Shown piece by piece: positions 29,057 to 38,388 of a DNA stretch of 64,000 bases (its first letter is position 1; each line of letters begins with the position of its first letter). Made by a program: the position numbers and the translations under genes. A model generated the notes under the pieces. The model saw only the letters and a program-made list of their open reading frames with translations, did no database searches and was not told the origin of the DNA. The DNA comes from CAZVYJ01 sp964631565 (GTDB lineage: Bacteria; Planctomycetota; Phycisphaerae; SM23-33): NCBI GenBank assembly GCA_964631565.1, contig CAZVYJ010000006.1, forward strand, positions 1-64,000, given 5' to 3'.

Positions 29057-31186
29057 TCATTTTCCCCCCGTCGCCGAAAATCCTGTCTGGCTGCCCCGCC
29101 TGTAAAACCTGTTGGCGAAAAACGATTCTCCCGCAATCAACGCTATGAGCACCAGCAGAATCGGCAAAGAAAGGTCCGCTGGAGTCTCCCTGCCGCCGGC
29201 AAGAGCCGCCCTGGCTGCGTCAGAAGTTATAACTACCTGTTCATCAGGGAAATACCGACGTAACACTTCCTCATCAACACCACTTAAATCGCTTTCGGCC
29301 GGGTGCATGTTCACGCTGAAGCTGACATTCTGCCTCTTGCCGCCGGCGGTAAACACCACCGTCCAATGCCCCAGCCGGTCAACCGGAAAAGTTATCGTTC
29401 TCTCTTTCGAGTCGGGGATAACCGGCGTTTCATGATCCTCGCCGGGTCTTCTCACCGCAGCAGCGGCGACAGCCATGTTGCGGGGCAGTTTCAGCGTGAC
29501 AACCTGACCCCAGTTATACGGGCCGGGCAGTTCCCCTCGCGCCAGAATCGCCTCGGCCGTGCAGCGGGCTAATATCGGCAGATGCGGATTCTCCCACGCA
29601 ACAAGGTTGGAATACTCGCGGCCTAGTGTCATGTTCCAGAACAGCACCACCCCGTCGCCCGTTTTCCGCTGCACGATGGCCGGCGTTCCGTCTGCGTACT
29701 TCAGCAGCACTTCGCTCTGCGGCGCCAGCGAATCGATAGCCAGCCTCAAGCTGCAATGCAATTGCGACAGCGGAGGATTTTCCTCACCGGCAAACACGCT
29801 CAACATCGGATGACTGCCCGAAGCATCCTCCAGCGCGACCGGTTGTTCGAGCTGTTCCAGCGACTTCGGCGAAACCGGCAGAATCTGCCGGGCTGCTCGG
29901 GTGTTCATAGCCTGTGATGAAATAAACGGCCCGGCGACAATCCACACGCAGCCTCCGCGGCGAACATAATTCTCCAGCCGCTGCCACTGCTGATCGCCCA
30001 GCGACGCCGTACCGGCAAGCATGATGATTTCAAAATCATCCGGCTGTATCTCACCGAGCCTGCCGGCGGTGATTGTGGTTTTTGCCAGCCAGCCCGACCC
30101 GCCGGACGGTGAAACGGCGTTGCCCATGAAGTGGCTGGTCTTGTCTTCCTGCTCCACCGTCGAATCGCTTCGCACTATCAGCATCCGCGCCGGCGGTGAA
30201 ACGTTTATGGTAAAGTACCGCACATTGTCCAATTGCATGGGATCAGGGTAATCGAGTATTACACGACCGTTCAGAAAACCCTCCCGCTGAGGGCGGATGG
30301 GAATTTTAAGCGACGCCGTCGCATCCTTGCGCATGACAACTGTCCGTTCGTCCACGGCTGCACCGTCAAGTTCGACCCGCAGCGTCGGTTCAGCTGAAAG
30401 GTGACTGCCGGCAAGCACGGCGGAAATAACATCCTCCGAGCCGAGTGACATCGAAGTACGCGGCAGGTTCAGCGGCGCGAGAACCAGGTTCGAACGTTCG
30501 CCGCTTTCGCCGCAGCGAAGAATGGTGAAGTTCACATCCTCCGCGCCGGCGAGAGAACTCATCTCACGCCATCCCTGTCCGGTCATGTCTGAAACAATAT
30601 AAATTTCCTTGCGCTGTTCCTGAATATCAGCCAGCAGTTTCACGGCATTGGCGAGCGACTTCGCAACCGAACAGTCCGCGCCTGTCTGCGGCACACTGAG
30701 AATCTGCTGAGCGACCAGTTTGCGATCGCCGACAAAGCCGGGAATCTCCATCGGCGACGACGCCGACAGCACGGCCACTCGCGAACCGGACGGCAATGAT
30801 TCGACGACATCGATAGCCAGTTCCTTGCCTCGCTCAAGCATGGGCTGACCCTGATAATCAAAACACATCGACCCGCTGTTATCGATTACGACAACCGCAT
30901 AGGCCGGCTGCCTGCTCCGTTTCGCGCCGCCGAAAACATCGGACTGCCCGCGTGCAATAAGCACAGCTATCATCACAATTGTCGCTATTCTCATGCCCAG
31001 CAATAGCAAGTGTTTAAGTCGCAGTTTGTTGATGGACGCCAGATGGGTTTTCAATACAAATCGCATCGCAGGGAACACGATTCGCCGCGGCTTGCTGCGC
31101 ATGACAAAATGAATGATAACCGGAGCCGCTGCCGCCCCAGCCGCCACCAAAATCAGCGGAAAAAGAAATGTCACCGCGAGCATCAT
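29057..31186 (-). CDS. BatA/vWA-domain membrane protein
   Basis: 709 residues. The N-terminal BatA domain (about 1-80) has two hydrophobic segments around the FVMRSKPRRIVFPAMRFV motif. A von Willebrand A domain (about 92-260) follows with the metal-binding DNSGS at its start. Beyond about residue 350 is a glutamine-amidotransferase-like fold (IIMLAGTASLGDQQWQRLENYVRRGG), and a membrane helix near the C-terminus (about 670-690) anchors the end. Such proteins accompany MoxR/BatB systems in Planctomycetes and Bacteroidetes and are linked to envelope stress. No moxR gene is in the window. It is divergent from the unknown gene at 31260. Confidence 0.85.
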   Translation of the reverse strand: MMLAVTFLFPLILVAAGAAAAPVIIHFVMRSKPRRIVFPAMRFVLKTHLASINKLRLKHLLLLGMRIATIVMIAVLIARGQSDVFGGAKRSRQPAYAVVVIDNSGSMCFDYQGQPMLERGKELAIDVVESLPSGSRVAVLSASSPMEIPGFVGDRKLVAQQILSVPQTGADCSVAKSLANAVKLLADIQEQRKEIYIVSDMTGQGWREMSSLAGAEDVNFTILRCGESGERSNLVLAPLNLPRTSMSLGSEDVISAVLAGSHLSAEPTLRVELDGAAVDERTVVMRKDATASLKIPIRPQREGFLNGRVILDYPDPMQLDNVRYFTINVSPPARMLIVRSDSTVEQEDKTSHFMGNAVSPSGGSGWLAKTTITAGRLGEIQPDDFEIIMLAGTASLGDQQWQRLENYVRRGGCVWIVAGPFISSQAMNTRAARQILPVSPKSLEQLEQPVALEDASGSHPMLSVFAGEENPPLSQLHCSLRLAIDSLAPQSEVLLKYADGTPAIVQRKTGDGVVLFWNMTLGREYSNLVAWENPHLPILARCTAEAILARGELPGPYNWGQVVTLKLPRNMAVAAAAVRRPGEDHETPVIPDSKERTITFPVDRLGHWTVVFTAGGKRQNVSFSVNMHPAESDLSGVDEEVLRRYFPDEQVVITSDAARAALAGGRETPADLSLPILLVLIALIAGESFFANRFYRRGSQTGFSATGGK

Positions 31187-31259
31187 CGACTATAAAGAAT
31201 ACAGAGCGGGCTGCGAATTTGCGATGAGAAACCTTCGGCATCAATGAGACAGAACTGAA

Positions 31260-31880
31260 ATGGCGACCAGTGGAAAAATGAAATACCTCGCCCTGTCCGC
31301 AACTGCGGCGGCAGCCGTCGTCGCCGTCGTGCTTGCCGGCGACGATATTCTGTCCAGGGGCGTCAATCCGCTGGAAAAAGAACAATCCGCCGCCGACCGA
31401 CTGCCCGGCATCGTCGAACTTTCCGACGGGCGCATCCTGGCCGGGAAAATATACACGACGGCGGAGAAGCCTTTCTCGGTTTATGTCGCGGCAGAGAAGC
31501 GGTGGCGGCGCGTGCCGCTGCCGGCGGTGATGAGCATCACTGCAGTGGTCGTGGAAGAAAAAATGGAACTCCAGTGGCGATGGAAAGGAATGGGCGAGCC
31601 GGAAAAAGTCTACACCGGCAAGAGCTATCCCACTCGCAGGCTGGAATGGAAATTTCGCCTTGCTGACGGTTCGTGTATTACCGGGGCGGTCAAGGGCCAG
31701 CCGATATGGGTCGCCAGCAGCGACGACGATGAAAAGCTCGGCCCGTTTATATTGCACGAGCGATCAAAAGGCGAAGTCGGCCAGGAACTCAAAGACCTGG
31801 TCTATATAAAACGTATCATCATCTCAAAAACGCTGATGGACAAAGTCCTCACCGATCAGGCCACCGCGAAAAAACACTGA
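31260..31880 (+). CDS. Exported or membrane-anchored protein of unknown function
   Basis: 206 residues; not recognised. A hydrophobic N-terminal segment (about 8-27, YLALSATAAAAVVAVVLAG) acts as a signal or anchor. The rest is beta-rich with two similar stretches, VELSDGRILAGKIYT near 52 and FRLADGSCITGAVKG near 130, which look like a duplicated strand-turn-strand unit. ATG at 31260 or 31278. It is divergent from the BatA-like gene with 73 bases between and so may share its control. The stop abuts the terminator of the first PEP-CTERM cassette from the other side. Confidence 0.65.
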   Translation: MATSGKMKYLALSATAAAAVVAVVLAGDDILSRGVNPLEKEQSAADRLPGIVELSDGRILAGKIYTTAEKPFSVYVAAEKRWRRVPLPAVMSITAVVVEEKMELQWRWKGMGEPEKVYTGKSYPTRRLEWKFRLADGSCITGAVKGQPIWVASSDDDEKLGPFILHERSKGEVGQELKDLVYIKRIIISKTLMDKVLTDQATAKKH

Positions 31881-31943
31881 TAAAAAAGCGGGCCTCCCCC
31901 AAGGGAAGGCCCGCAGCGTGCTCAGGAAGAACCATTACTGAGC
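31881..31943 (-). terminator. Cassette 3' tandem-hairpin element, copy 1
   Basis: Minus strand: the first hairpin GCTCAG/CTGAGC (31938-31943 with 31920-31925) encloses TAATGGTTCTTC. The second hairpin GCGGGCCT/AGGCCCGC (arms 31907-31914 and 31888-31895) encloses TCCCTTGGGGG and is followed by TTTTTT. The second stem is a Rho-independent terminator for PEP-CTERM gene 1. The first stem and its GGTTC core recur in the other cassettes. Confidence 0.8.
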
Positions 31944-31966
31944 AAAAAGGTGGTTTTGTTACCTCG

Positions 31967-32743
31967 CTATCTCTTCCGGCGAAGAAGCAGGCCTAAACCA
32001 CCAATACCGATTAGCGACATTGTCGCCGGCTCCGGAATCGTCTGCACGATCTGCAAGCCGTACACGCCCGGCGTAGTTACATATGGCACATTCGGATCCG
32101 TCTCGAATGTAAAACTGAAGCTGCTGCCTGTCAGACCCGTGATGTGAACATAGCTGCCGTAAGGCGTCCCATCGTACCCCGTGGTCGAGGTGGTCTGAGT
32201 TACCTCAGTATACACCAGGTTTCCGGGGTCGGAGGGATTTGAATACGGCGTCAGCGAGGCGTAGTAATTTGTCAAGTTGACGGTAATCATCTGGTTCGAG
32301 TAGTCGGTTCTGTTGGAAGTCACGTAGATATAAACCTCATATCCCGTGCTCTGATAGGCTGTCGGTATGTTGCTTACAGTGACAGCACCCTGCACCGCTC
32401 CGCCCGGCTGTGACGAGGTGTTCCAGTAGCTGTAGATAAAGCCGTCGCACAGTGCTTCATCATTGTTACTCGGCACATTGGCTTCTGCTGCACCACCGTT
32501 GTGGCCTGTGAAGGTGACCGACGCCGTGGTTGCGGTACCGCCGTCATCCACCAGACCAGACAGACTTCCACTGCCTCCGGCTACGCCGTTCCAGTTTGTC
32601 TGAGCGACAACGCCGGCCGAGTCGGTCGAAGCCAGCACCGAACCGCCGTTGCCTTCAAAATTGATGCCGATCATCGACGCCTGAGCCGATGCCGCCAGAA
32701 GCGACATCACTACAAATACCCCAATGAATCTTAGACCTCTCAT
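31967..32743 (-). CDS. PEP-CTERM surface protein 1
   Basis: 258 residues. There is a signal peptide (about 1-23, cut after AQA), then a beta-rich ectodomain with the IGINFEGNGG start and AQTNWNGVAGG motif seen in some verrucomicrobial and planctomycete PEP-CTERM proteins. The sorting tail is IPEPATMSLIGIGGLGLLLRRKR. Exosortase would recognise PEP, cleave the tail and anchor or release the protein at the cell surface or matrix. AAAGGAG precedes ATG 32743. It lies 92 bases after regulator 1 with no terminator between, so it is probably co-transcribed. No exosortase gene is in the window. The ligand or role is unknown. Confidence 0.88.
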   Translation of the reverse strand: MRGLRFIGVFVVMSLLAASAQASMIGINFEGNGGSVLASTDSAGVVAQTNWNGVAGGSGSLSGLVDDGGTATTASVTFTGHNGGAAEANVPSNNDEALCDGFIYSYWNTSSQPGGAVQGAVTVSNIPTAYQSTGYEVYIYVTSNRTDYSNQMITVNLTNYYASLTPYSNPSDPGNLVYTEVTQTTSTTGYDGTPYGSYVHITGLTGSSFSFTFETDPNVPYVTTPGVYGLQIVQTIPEPATMSLIGIGGLGLLLRRKR

Positions 32744-32835
32744 ATCCGCTTCTCCTTTCTGAATACTGTTGCGAAATGCGTTTCCTGCAAGCCTTCCCTT
32801 CGTCCTTTTATGTTTACAAAACCGTTAATGTGTTT

Positions 32836-33933
32836 TTACCGACCCGCTCCGGCATCCAGCGAAAATTCCTCTGAAAGTTCCGTTTCAAAAATTGCAGGAA
32901 TGCCCGTCGCCGCCGGCGGCGTCTGGCCGCGACTTTGAATGTCAAGCACTCTCAGGCATTCCGAGATGAAGCGACGGCAGTCATATCCCAGGTGCACTAT
33001 CGGAAGAACGGTCGTCACCGGCGCCGGGAAGTTGGATTGAGCGACTACTTCCACTTCTTCAGGCACCTTGATTCCGGCAACCATCAAGCCGGCTGTCGCA
33101 TGCTCGATAAGGTTATCGTCATGAATAATCAGTGCGTCGGGGCGCCTGTCGCCTTCCAGCTGCATCAGGACGTTCACCACTCGCGAAGCGCCCCGGAATA
33201 CTGAACCTATTGGTATGGGCTGAACCCAGTAAGGCCGCGTATCAACTCCGCGACGCCTCAGACCAGTCTCGAACTCCTCCAGCCGCGTGAGAGGATAATC
33301 AATACACAGGTGAGCAATCCGTCGGCGGCCTTTCGAAAACAGATACTCAATCGCCCTGTCTATGAAAGAATCCCTGTCGCCGTAAACCGTTGGAAGACCC
33401 AGCTCCCCCCCTTCATGAATCGCCACCTTCGGCAGGCTGTGCTGATCTACCCCGCGAATGTCATCCGTATCATGCTTGGCGCTGTCGCTTGTGAAAATCA
33501 GGCCGGCAAGGCGCCGATGTCTGATATCCCTGTATAATTGCGGGACATCCGCACGCGAACCGACCTCCCTTGACGTAAGATATTCATGAAACCTGATCTT
33601 GCGTTTCGTCCTGACGGATTTTAACGCCTCTCTCATGGATACAAAAAACCGCGACCATGCCTCGTCGGCGTCAATCACCCATCCGTAATTACAAAGATGC
33701 GGCGGATTCTCGGCTACATAAGTGCCGGACCGTCCGGAGCGAACCTGGAGAAATCCATCATCAGCCAACGTGTTGTATGCACGCTGAATCGTCGATGCCC
33801 CGACACCCAGCATTTCACACATTACCGATTGCGGCGGCATACGCTTGCCGGGAAGACCATAAGTCCCATCAATGATCCCGCACCGTAAGGTTTTCAGTGC
33901 GTTGTAATATTTTGTTTCCGTTTCCTGTGGCAT
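32836..33933 (-). CDS. GntR/LacI hybrid regulator 1
   Basis: 365 residues. A GntR winged helix (about 5-75, ending DDGFLQVRSGRSGTYVAENPP) joins a LacI/periplasmic-binding-protein sensor (about 85-350) through PPHLCNYG. The sensor keeps RIAHLCIDYPL and the DALIIHDDNLIEHATAGL strand-turn found in all five paralogues. A small ligand, probably a sugar, should alter DNA binding. ATG 33933 with GGGA seven bases upstream was chosen over TTG 33939. A candidate operator (33972-34004) lies about 40 bases upstream, which fits autoregulation of the regulator-PEP1 unit. Confidence 0.88.
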   Translation of the reverse strand: MPQETETKYYNALKTLRCGIIDGTYGLPGKRMPPQSVMCEMLGVGASTIQRAYNTLADDGFLQVRSGRSGTYVAENPPHLCNYGWVIDADEAWSRFFVSMREALKSVRTKRKIRFHEYLTSREVGSRADVPQLYRDIRHRRLAGLIFTSDSAKHDTDDIRGVDQHSLPKVAIHEGGELGLPTVYGDRDSFIDRAIEYLFSKGRRRIAHLCIDYPLTRLEEFETGLRRRGVDTRPYWVQPIPIGSVFRGASRVVNVLMQLEGDRRPDALIIHDDNLIEHATAGLMVAGIKVPEEVEVVAQSNFPAPVTTVLPIVHLGYDCRRFISECLRVLDIQSRGQTPPAATGIPAIFETELSEEFSLDAGAGR

Positions 33934-33971
33934 ACTCAATCCCTGCTTAATGCACCATCATAAGCAGCTTA

Positions 33972-34004
33972 TACACCATATATACCATATTTTTATGGAG
34001 TGTA
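33972..34004. promoter_or_regulatory. Candidate operator of regulator 1
   Basis: TACACCAT (33972-33979) faces ATGGAGTGTA (33995-34004) as an imperfect inverted repeat. CCATA-TTTT-TATGG forms a perfect inner palindrome at about 33985-33998. It sits upstream of the regulator 1 start in AT-rich promoter-like DNA. Assignment is by position and symmetry only. Confidence 0.4.
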
Positions 34005-34110
34005 AATAAGAAAAATTCGTGCTTTACAGGCAATCTACCCTTTGCGTATAGAGAAATTGAATTCTAAACCCCGCATTCAAAACATGTTAAAACGAAGCCG
34101 CTCGGCATAT

Positions 34111-34171
34111 AAAAAAAAGGGCTCCCCGTATAAGGGAGCCCGTCATGTGCTCAGAGGAACCGATCCTGAGC
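34111..34171 (-). terminator. Cassette 3' tandem-hairpin element, copy 2
   Basis: Minus strand: GCTCAG/CTGAGC encloses GATCGGTTCCT (34149-34171). Next comes GGGCTCCC/GGGAGCCC (34119-34141) around TTATACG, then a run of eight T. It ends the PEP-CTERM gene 2 transcript and carries the GGTTCCTCTGAGC core unchanged. Confidence 0.82.
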
Positions 34172-34189
34172 AAAAAAGAATACTTCGGG

Positions 34190-34882
34190 TTACCTCTTGC
34201 GACGGATAAGCAGTCCCAGGCCGCCGAGGCCCAGCAGTGACATTGTCGCAGGTTCCGGAACAGAGGTTACGTCCACGCGAACATTGTCGAACAGGTATGC
34301 GTAGCCGCCAAGGTTTGTGCCGCTGAACTGGATTCCAAGATACTTGCCGGCATCGGCAGCGGTGGCTGTGTAAGAAATCGTGTATCCCATTCCATTCGCG
34401 AAATTGCTTGTCAACGGCGTTGTTTCAATTCCGGTTTTAAGGATGTTTGTCAGCGGACCGGCCGGATTGCCCGCAGTGTCGCTGGCGGCCAGTGAGTAGT
34501 AATAAGTGGGCGAAAAGGGATTGCCACTGTACTCGGCGGCGAGGTCCACAGTCAGGGTAATGACATCGCCGGCCTGAATCACGTAACCGGTAACCTGCCA
34601 CGCCGCCGCGCTGCCGGCGTCGTTACTGGCTAAGCTGCCGCATTGAACTCCATCCGTAGCCCTGCCGCCGGCCCTTACGCCGCCGTTCACAGCATGGCCC
34701 CAATTTGAATCACTCTGGAAGGTCCATCCCGTGCCGCCCTGAGCCTCCAGGCTCGGGTAATTTGTGGTTCCTACCGGAAGCTCAAACGAGTAGTTTCCCA
34801 CGGTAACTGGAGTCGCCTGCGCTATTCCGCCAAAACATAGAACTAGAGCTGCAGCCATCATGAACGCTAGATACCTTAACAT
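34190..34882 (-). CDS. PEP-CTERM surface protein 2
   Basis: 230 residues from ATG 34882, where AAGGAAG stands five bases upstream; an in-frame start 29 codons earlier would ruin the signal peptide. The signal peptide (about 1-21, ending QA) is followed by a jelly-roll-like ectodomain opening VGNYSFELPVG and containing WTFQSDSNWGHAVNGG. This is reminiscent of carbohydrate-binding beta-sandwich modules, though no family is certain. The tail is VPEPATMSLLGLGGLGLLIRRKR. The gap to regulator 2 is 194 bases, the longest of the five, and contains an AGCAACGG/CCGTTCTGCT stem near 35020-35045. Confidence 0.87.
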   Translation of the reverse strand: MLRYLAFMMAAALVLCFGGIAQATPVTVGNYSFELPVGTTNYPSLEAQGGTGWTFQSDSNWGHAVNGGVRAGGRATDGVQCGSLASNDAGSAAAWQVTGYVIQAGDVITLTVDLAAEYSGNPFSPTYYYSLAASDTAGNPAGPLTNILKTGIETTPLTSNFANGMGYTISYTATAADAGKYLGIQFSGTNLGGYAYLFDNVRVDVTSVPEPATMSLLGLGGLGLLIRRKR

Positions 34883-35076
34883 TTTTTCTTCCTTTCTTTC
34901 CCCACTCATGGGAATCAGTAAAACCAAAAATCTCCTCATCACTTTTTTCACAACATCCGATTCAAACAACCTCTCTTTTTCTTCCGAAACATGAAATGCA
35001 CAACACTACTATCCGCCTCCATGCAACTGCAGCAGAACGGCAATCCGTTGCTGTTCCGGCTATTGATATCCGTTTG

Positions 35077-36132
35077 TTAGATTTCGTCTTCGAACTTCGC
35101 TTCCAGCTCGGTAATTTCAGGCGGCTTCCGGCCTCGCTGCTGCATATCCAGAAGTTCAAGCGCCTTGCTCAGGATTTTGCGGCAGTCAAGGCCGAGACGC
35201 ACCACCGGCATTACGGTGGTTGTCTGCTGCGAAGGATAGTTCCACTTTGCAAGCACCACTATGTCTTCAGGCACTTTCACGCCGGCGGCAAGCAGGCCGG
35301 CTACGGCATGCTCAACAAGGTTGTCGTCATAGATAATCAGGGCGTCGGGGCGTTTCTGATCGTCCAGCTGCATCATGAGATTCACGACGTTTGCGGCAGT
35401 ATGGTTCATGGTTCCGACCGGTATACCCTGAATCCAGTAGTCTCGAACTTCCACTCCGCGTTTCCGCAGCATCAACTTGACGTCTTCAAGGCGGTTCCAT
35501 GGGAAATCCATGTGCAGATGCGCAATGCGGTTCCTGCCTTTTGAGCGGAGATACCCGATGGCGCGATCCACAAAACTGTTTTCGCTTAAAAGCGTCAGCG
35601 GCCCGCTGATTTTTTCGGACCACACGATATGAACAACCGGAACAGGCCCATGCTGAAGCACAGAGTCGACATGCATCGTTCCGCCGTCGCCTGCGAAGAT
35701 CAGGCCGGCAAGTTTCCGCTTCGCCACATCCCGGCAAAGGTTCACAAAGTCGCGCCGTCCGGCGCCTTCCTGCGAAACGTTGTATTCAACAAAATGCCTT
35801 GTTTCGCCCTTGTCGAGCGAGGCGGCAGCCTGGCGAAGCGAAATGTAATATCGCGACCACAATCCGCCGGCCGGCATGACAAGGCCGTAGTTGCACAGAT
35901 GAGGCGGGTTCTCCACCACAAAAGTTCCGAACGGATGCGCCCTGACAAAACCATCTTCCCGCAATTCGTCGAGAGCATGTTGAATGGTAGCCATGCCTAC
36001 ACCCAACTGGCTCCCCATAGCCAAACGTGTCGGCATCTTCTGGCCGGGTTCGTACACACCGCCGAGAATAGCCTCCCGGAGCGATTGAACCACTCTGTCA
36101 TATTTTGTGCGGCTGGCCGCTTTTGGTTCCAT
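35077..36132 (-). CDS. GntR/LacI hybrid regulator 2
   Basis: 351 residues from ATG 36132; a TTG five codons upstream falls inside the candidate operator and was rejected. The winged helix spans about 8-75 (QKMPTRLAMGSQLGVGMATIQ is its recognition part). The linker is NPPHLCNYG, and the sensor domain includes RIAHLHMDFPWNRLED near 200 and DALIIYDDNLVEHAVAGL near 265. Its first sensor half (residues 85-160) diverges strongly from regulators 1 and 3, consistent with a different ligand. It is directly followed by PEP-CTERM gene 2. Confidence 0.88.
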   Translation of the reverse strand: MEPKAASRTKYDRVVQSLREAILGGVYEPGQKMPTRLAMGSQLGVGMATIQHALDELREDGFVRAHPFGTFVVENPPHLCNYGLVMPAGGLWSRYYISLRQAAASLDKGETRHFVEYNVSQEGAGRRDFVNLCRDVAKRKLAGLIFAGDGGTMHVDSVLQHGPVPVVHIVWSEKISGPLTLLSENSFVDRAIGYLRSKGRNRIAHLHMDFPWNRLEDVKLMLRKRGVEVRDYWIQGIPVGTMNHTAANVVNLMMQLDDQKRPDALIIYDDNLVEHAVAGLLAAGVKVPEDIVVLAKWNYPSQQTTTVMPVVRLGLDCRKILSKALELLDMQQRGRKPPEITELEAKFEDEI

Positions 36133-36138
36133 AGACGC

Positions 36139-36171
36139 GTATTCCAATATTACTTAGTGTATTCAGAATAC
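36139..36171. promoter_or_regulatory. Candidate operator of regulator 2
   Basis: The perfect 13-bp palindrome GTATTC-A-GAATAC (36159-36171) has an additional GTATTC at 36139-36144. The site ends seven bases before the regulator 2 start, so binding would block its transcription or translation start region. Confidence 0.5.
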
Positions 36172-36250
36172 CATGAGTTTGTTTCGGAGTCAAGACGGAA
36201 CAACGGCGTCGCCAGCGTTTTTTGCAGTCTTGGCCCCTTTTTCTGCGCAT

Positions 36251-36313
36251 AAAAAAGCGGGCCATCCCCCAAGGGATAGCCCGCCATATGCCCAGAGGAA
36301 CCTGATTCTGAGC
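36251..36313 (-). terminator. Cassette 3' tandem-hairpin element, copy 3
   Basis: Minus strand: GCTCAG (36308-36313) faces CTGGGC (36290-36295) across AATCAGGTTCCT. Then GCGGGCTATCC/GGATGGCCCGC (about 36257-36284) loops on CTTGGG and runs into TTTTTTAT. It terminates PEP-CTERM gene 3. Confidence 0.82.
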
Positions 36314-36385
36314 TTGTTCTAAACTGTTTTTACACTGCTACATTCGGTCTTGCCTTGCATATGCGGGTGCTTTAGTTTTTCTCGC

Positions 36386-37045
36386 TTATTTGCATTTACG
36401 ACGGATAACCAGACCGAAGCTGCCCATACCCAGCAAAACCATGGTCGCCGGCTCGGGAACCGCCTCAAATACGAAATTACCCGCTGCGATCGGGCCAACT
36501 GCCGCACCATAACCAAGCGGCGCCGTCGGCATACTTCCGACGTTGCCGTACTTGCCATCCGCAAGATAAGTCACCAGCCCGCCGCCGGTATCGGGAGTCC
36601 AAGGCGGCGCAGTGCTCCCATAGTATGGTTCCCAGCCATCGCCGCTCATGCCGTAGTTCTCAGCCACAATCATGCCATGAAAACCCGCAGACAGCGTTAA
36701 CGGCGCCGCCAAGTCCTTGAACCACGCACCGCCAATGAGCGTTCCGGAGTCCGCTGCAGTAAACGTCAATGTCGCCAAAGCTGCGCCTGTATCCCGGTTG
36801 TACAAAATAACCGTAATGTCCCTGTGCAGGCCATACTCGTTGCCGCTTCCAAAGTTGTCCTTGCTGTCGAATGCGCCCAAGGCAGCTATGTTGATGTCGG
36901 AATTGACATCAAACTCCATGCCTATCGATCCGCTGTAGCCGTTACCGCCGACGATCCCGTCCGGAATCGGATAGGCGATGATATCCGCCTGGGCACAAGC
37001 CGACATTGCTAGCACTAGTGCTAGTACTCCTGCTGCTTTCTTCAT
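36386..37045 (-). CDS. PEP-CTERM surface protein 3
   Basis: 219 residues from ATG 37045 (GAAGGAGA upstream). Signal peptide about 1-20 (MKKAAGVLALVLAMSACAQA). The ectodomain contains GMEFDVNSDINIAALGAFDS and ITVILYNRDTGAALATLTF, a pattern resembling DUF4082-type domains that are found on secreted glycan-active proteins. The tail is VPEPATMVLLGMGSFGLVIRRKCK, slightly longer at the end than the others. Between regulator 3 and this gene is a stem TGAACTG/CAGTTCA (about 37090-37120) whose loop holds AGAGGAACC, the complement of the core of its own 3' element. Confidence 0.87.
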   Translation of the reverse strand: MKKAAGVLALVLAMSACAQADIIAYPIPDGIVGGNGYSGSIGMEFDVNSDINIAALGAFDSKDNFGSGNEYGLHRDITVILYNRDTGAALATLTFTAADSGTLIGGAWFKDLAAPLTLSAGFHGMIVAENYGMSGDGWEPYYGSTAPPWTPDTGGGLVTYLADGKYGNVGSMPTAPLGYGAAVGPIAAGNFVFEAVPEPATMVLLGMGSFGLVIRRKCK

Positions 37046-37158
37046 TTCATTATCTCCTTCTCTAAGAGGCAAAAATGATAAGACTCCTGTGAACTGCGGT
37101 TCCTCTCGCTTTCAGTTCATCTCCGTTATGGATAGGCCGGTACGTTCCGGCTTTTCAA

Positions 37159-38226
37159 CTACAGAAGCTCATCTTCGATCTCGTGCTCGAAGCGGGCCCG
37201 GCATTGCGTCAAATCCGGCGTCTGCTCGCCGTTCCTCTGCATTTCAAGTATGTGAAGACATTTGTCCAAGGCTTCCCGACAGTCGAACCCCAGCCGAACA
37301 AGCGGCATTACGCTGGGAAACTGCGACGGGAAGTTGCTCATTACCACAACATCGATCTCATCCGGAACCTTCACGCCGGCTGCAAGCAGACCGGCTACAG
37401 CATGGTCTACAAGGTTGTCGTCGTGAATGATTATCGCGTCGGGCTTCTTGTCACCCTCCAACTGCATCAGGAGGTTAACAAGGTTTTTCGCGCCACGGAA
37501 AATCGTGCCGATGGGAACGCTCTGTATCCAATATGGATTAACTTCGATTCCATGTTGCCTGAGCGAATTTTCGAACCTGTCGCCGTACATGTACCACGGA
37601 TAATCGATGCACAGGTGCGCAATGCGTTTTCTGCCACGGGCGCGTAGATACTCGATTGCCCGCTCAAGGAATGAATCGAGGTTGAACTTCACCTCAGGGT
37701 GAACCTCTATGTCATGCGTCTGCAGGAATACGCGCGGCATGGCCGGATCTTCCATGGCCGGTGAACCTTTCAGACTCAATGATGGACCTACAATTATCAA
37801 CCCGCCCATTCTCCGTTCCAGTACATCACTGTTGAGACGTTCGAAAGCGGCTAATCCTTCAATTTCGTGTGACGTTTGATATTCGCTGAAACGTAACTTG
37901 TCGCCACCCTGGGCGTGCGCAACGGCGTTACGAAGAACCGGGTAAAACAGGGACCATTGGTTGGCCCGCGGCGTTACAATGCCGTAGTTGCACAGGTGCG
38001 GCGGATGGTCAACTACAAACGTGCCGGCTCGACTGCGAGACTCGACAAATCCATCGTTCATCAATTCGTCCAGGGCTTTTTGTACGGTGGCCATGCTGAC
38101 ACCATATTCATCAACAAGTTCCGAGCGGTTCGGCAGCCGATTGCCAGGAGCATAAATACCCTCGAGAATATTGCTCCGTAGGCTTGATGCCAAATCCCAG
38201 TATTTGCCTCTGCCGGTTGTTTTCAT
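37159..38226 (-). CDS. GntR/LacI hybrid regulator 3
   Basis: 355 residues, ATG 38226. The winged helix (about 5-70) contains RLPNRSELVDEYGVSMATVQ and the linker is HPPHLCNYG. The sensor carries RIAHLCIDYPWYMYGDRFE near 195 and DAIIIHDDNLVDHAVAGLL near 262. No strong ribosome site is seen, so it may be poorly translated, as expected for a regulator. The sensor segment near residues 130-160 (RRMGGLIIVGPSLSL) differs from the paralogues. Paired with PEP-CTERM gene 3 at 113 bases. Confidence 0.88.
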   Translation of the reverse strand: MKTTGRGKYWDLASSLRSNILEGIYAPGNRLPNRSELVDEYGVSMATVQKALDELMNDGFVESRSRAGTFVVDHPPHLCNYGIVTPRANQWSLFYPVLRNAVAHAQGGDKLRFSEYQTSHEIEGLAAFERLNSDVLERRMGGLIIVGPSLSLKGSPAMEDPAMPRVFLQTHDIEVHPEVKFNLDSFLERAIEYLRARGRKRIAHLCIDYPWYMYGDRFENSLRQHGIEVNPYWIQSVPIGTIFRGAKNLVNLLMQLEGDKKPDAIIIHDDNLVDHAVAGLLAAGVKVPDEIDVVVMSNFPSQFPSVMPLVRLGFDCREALDKCLHILEMQRNGEQTPDLTQCRARFEHEIEDELL

Positions 38227-38254
38227 GGTTGTTTTCTTGGATATGCTATTTATT

Positions 38255-38282
38255 TTCTAGTTTTCTTTTTCGTTATCTAGAA
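38255..38282. promoter_or_regulatory. Candidate operator of regulator 3
   Basis: The inverted repeat TTCTAG (38255-38260) and CTAGAA (38277-38282) has a 22-base repeat-to-repeat distance in AT-rich DNA, 29 bases upstream of the regulator 3 start. The spacing equals that at regulator 4, but the half-site is different. Confidence 0.42.
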
Positions 38283-38388
38283 TACAATCATTTGTCGTCT
38301 CTGTCAAGTACGATTTTGCTTTGCATTAAGGTTTTGGGAGATTTGGCTTCCATACCCTAGGAATCTTGTCACGCCAACTCTGACGTAT

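Noticed and set aside
28738..29263. Plus-strand frames of 74 and 145 codons over the Hc1-like gene
   Set aside because: The minus strand encodes the conserved NKAAGTRVRK protein; the plus frames have no family features.
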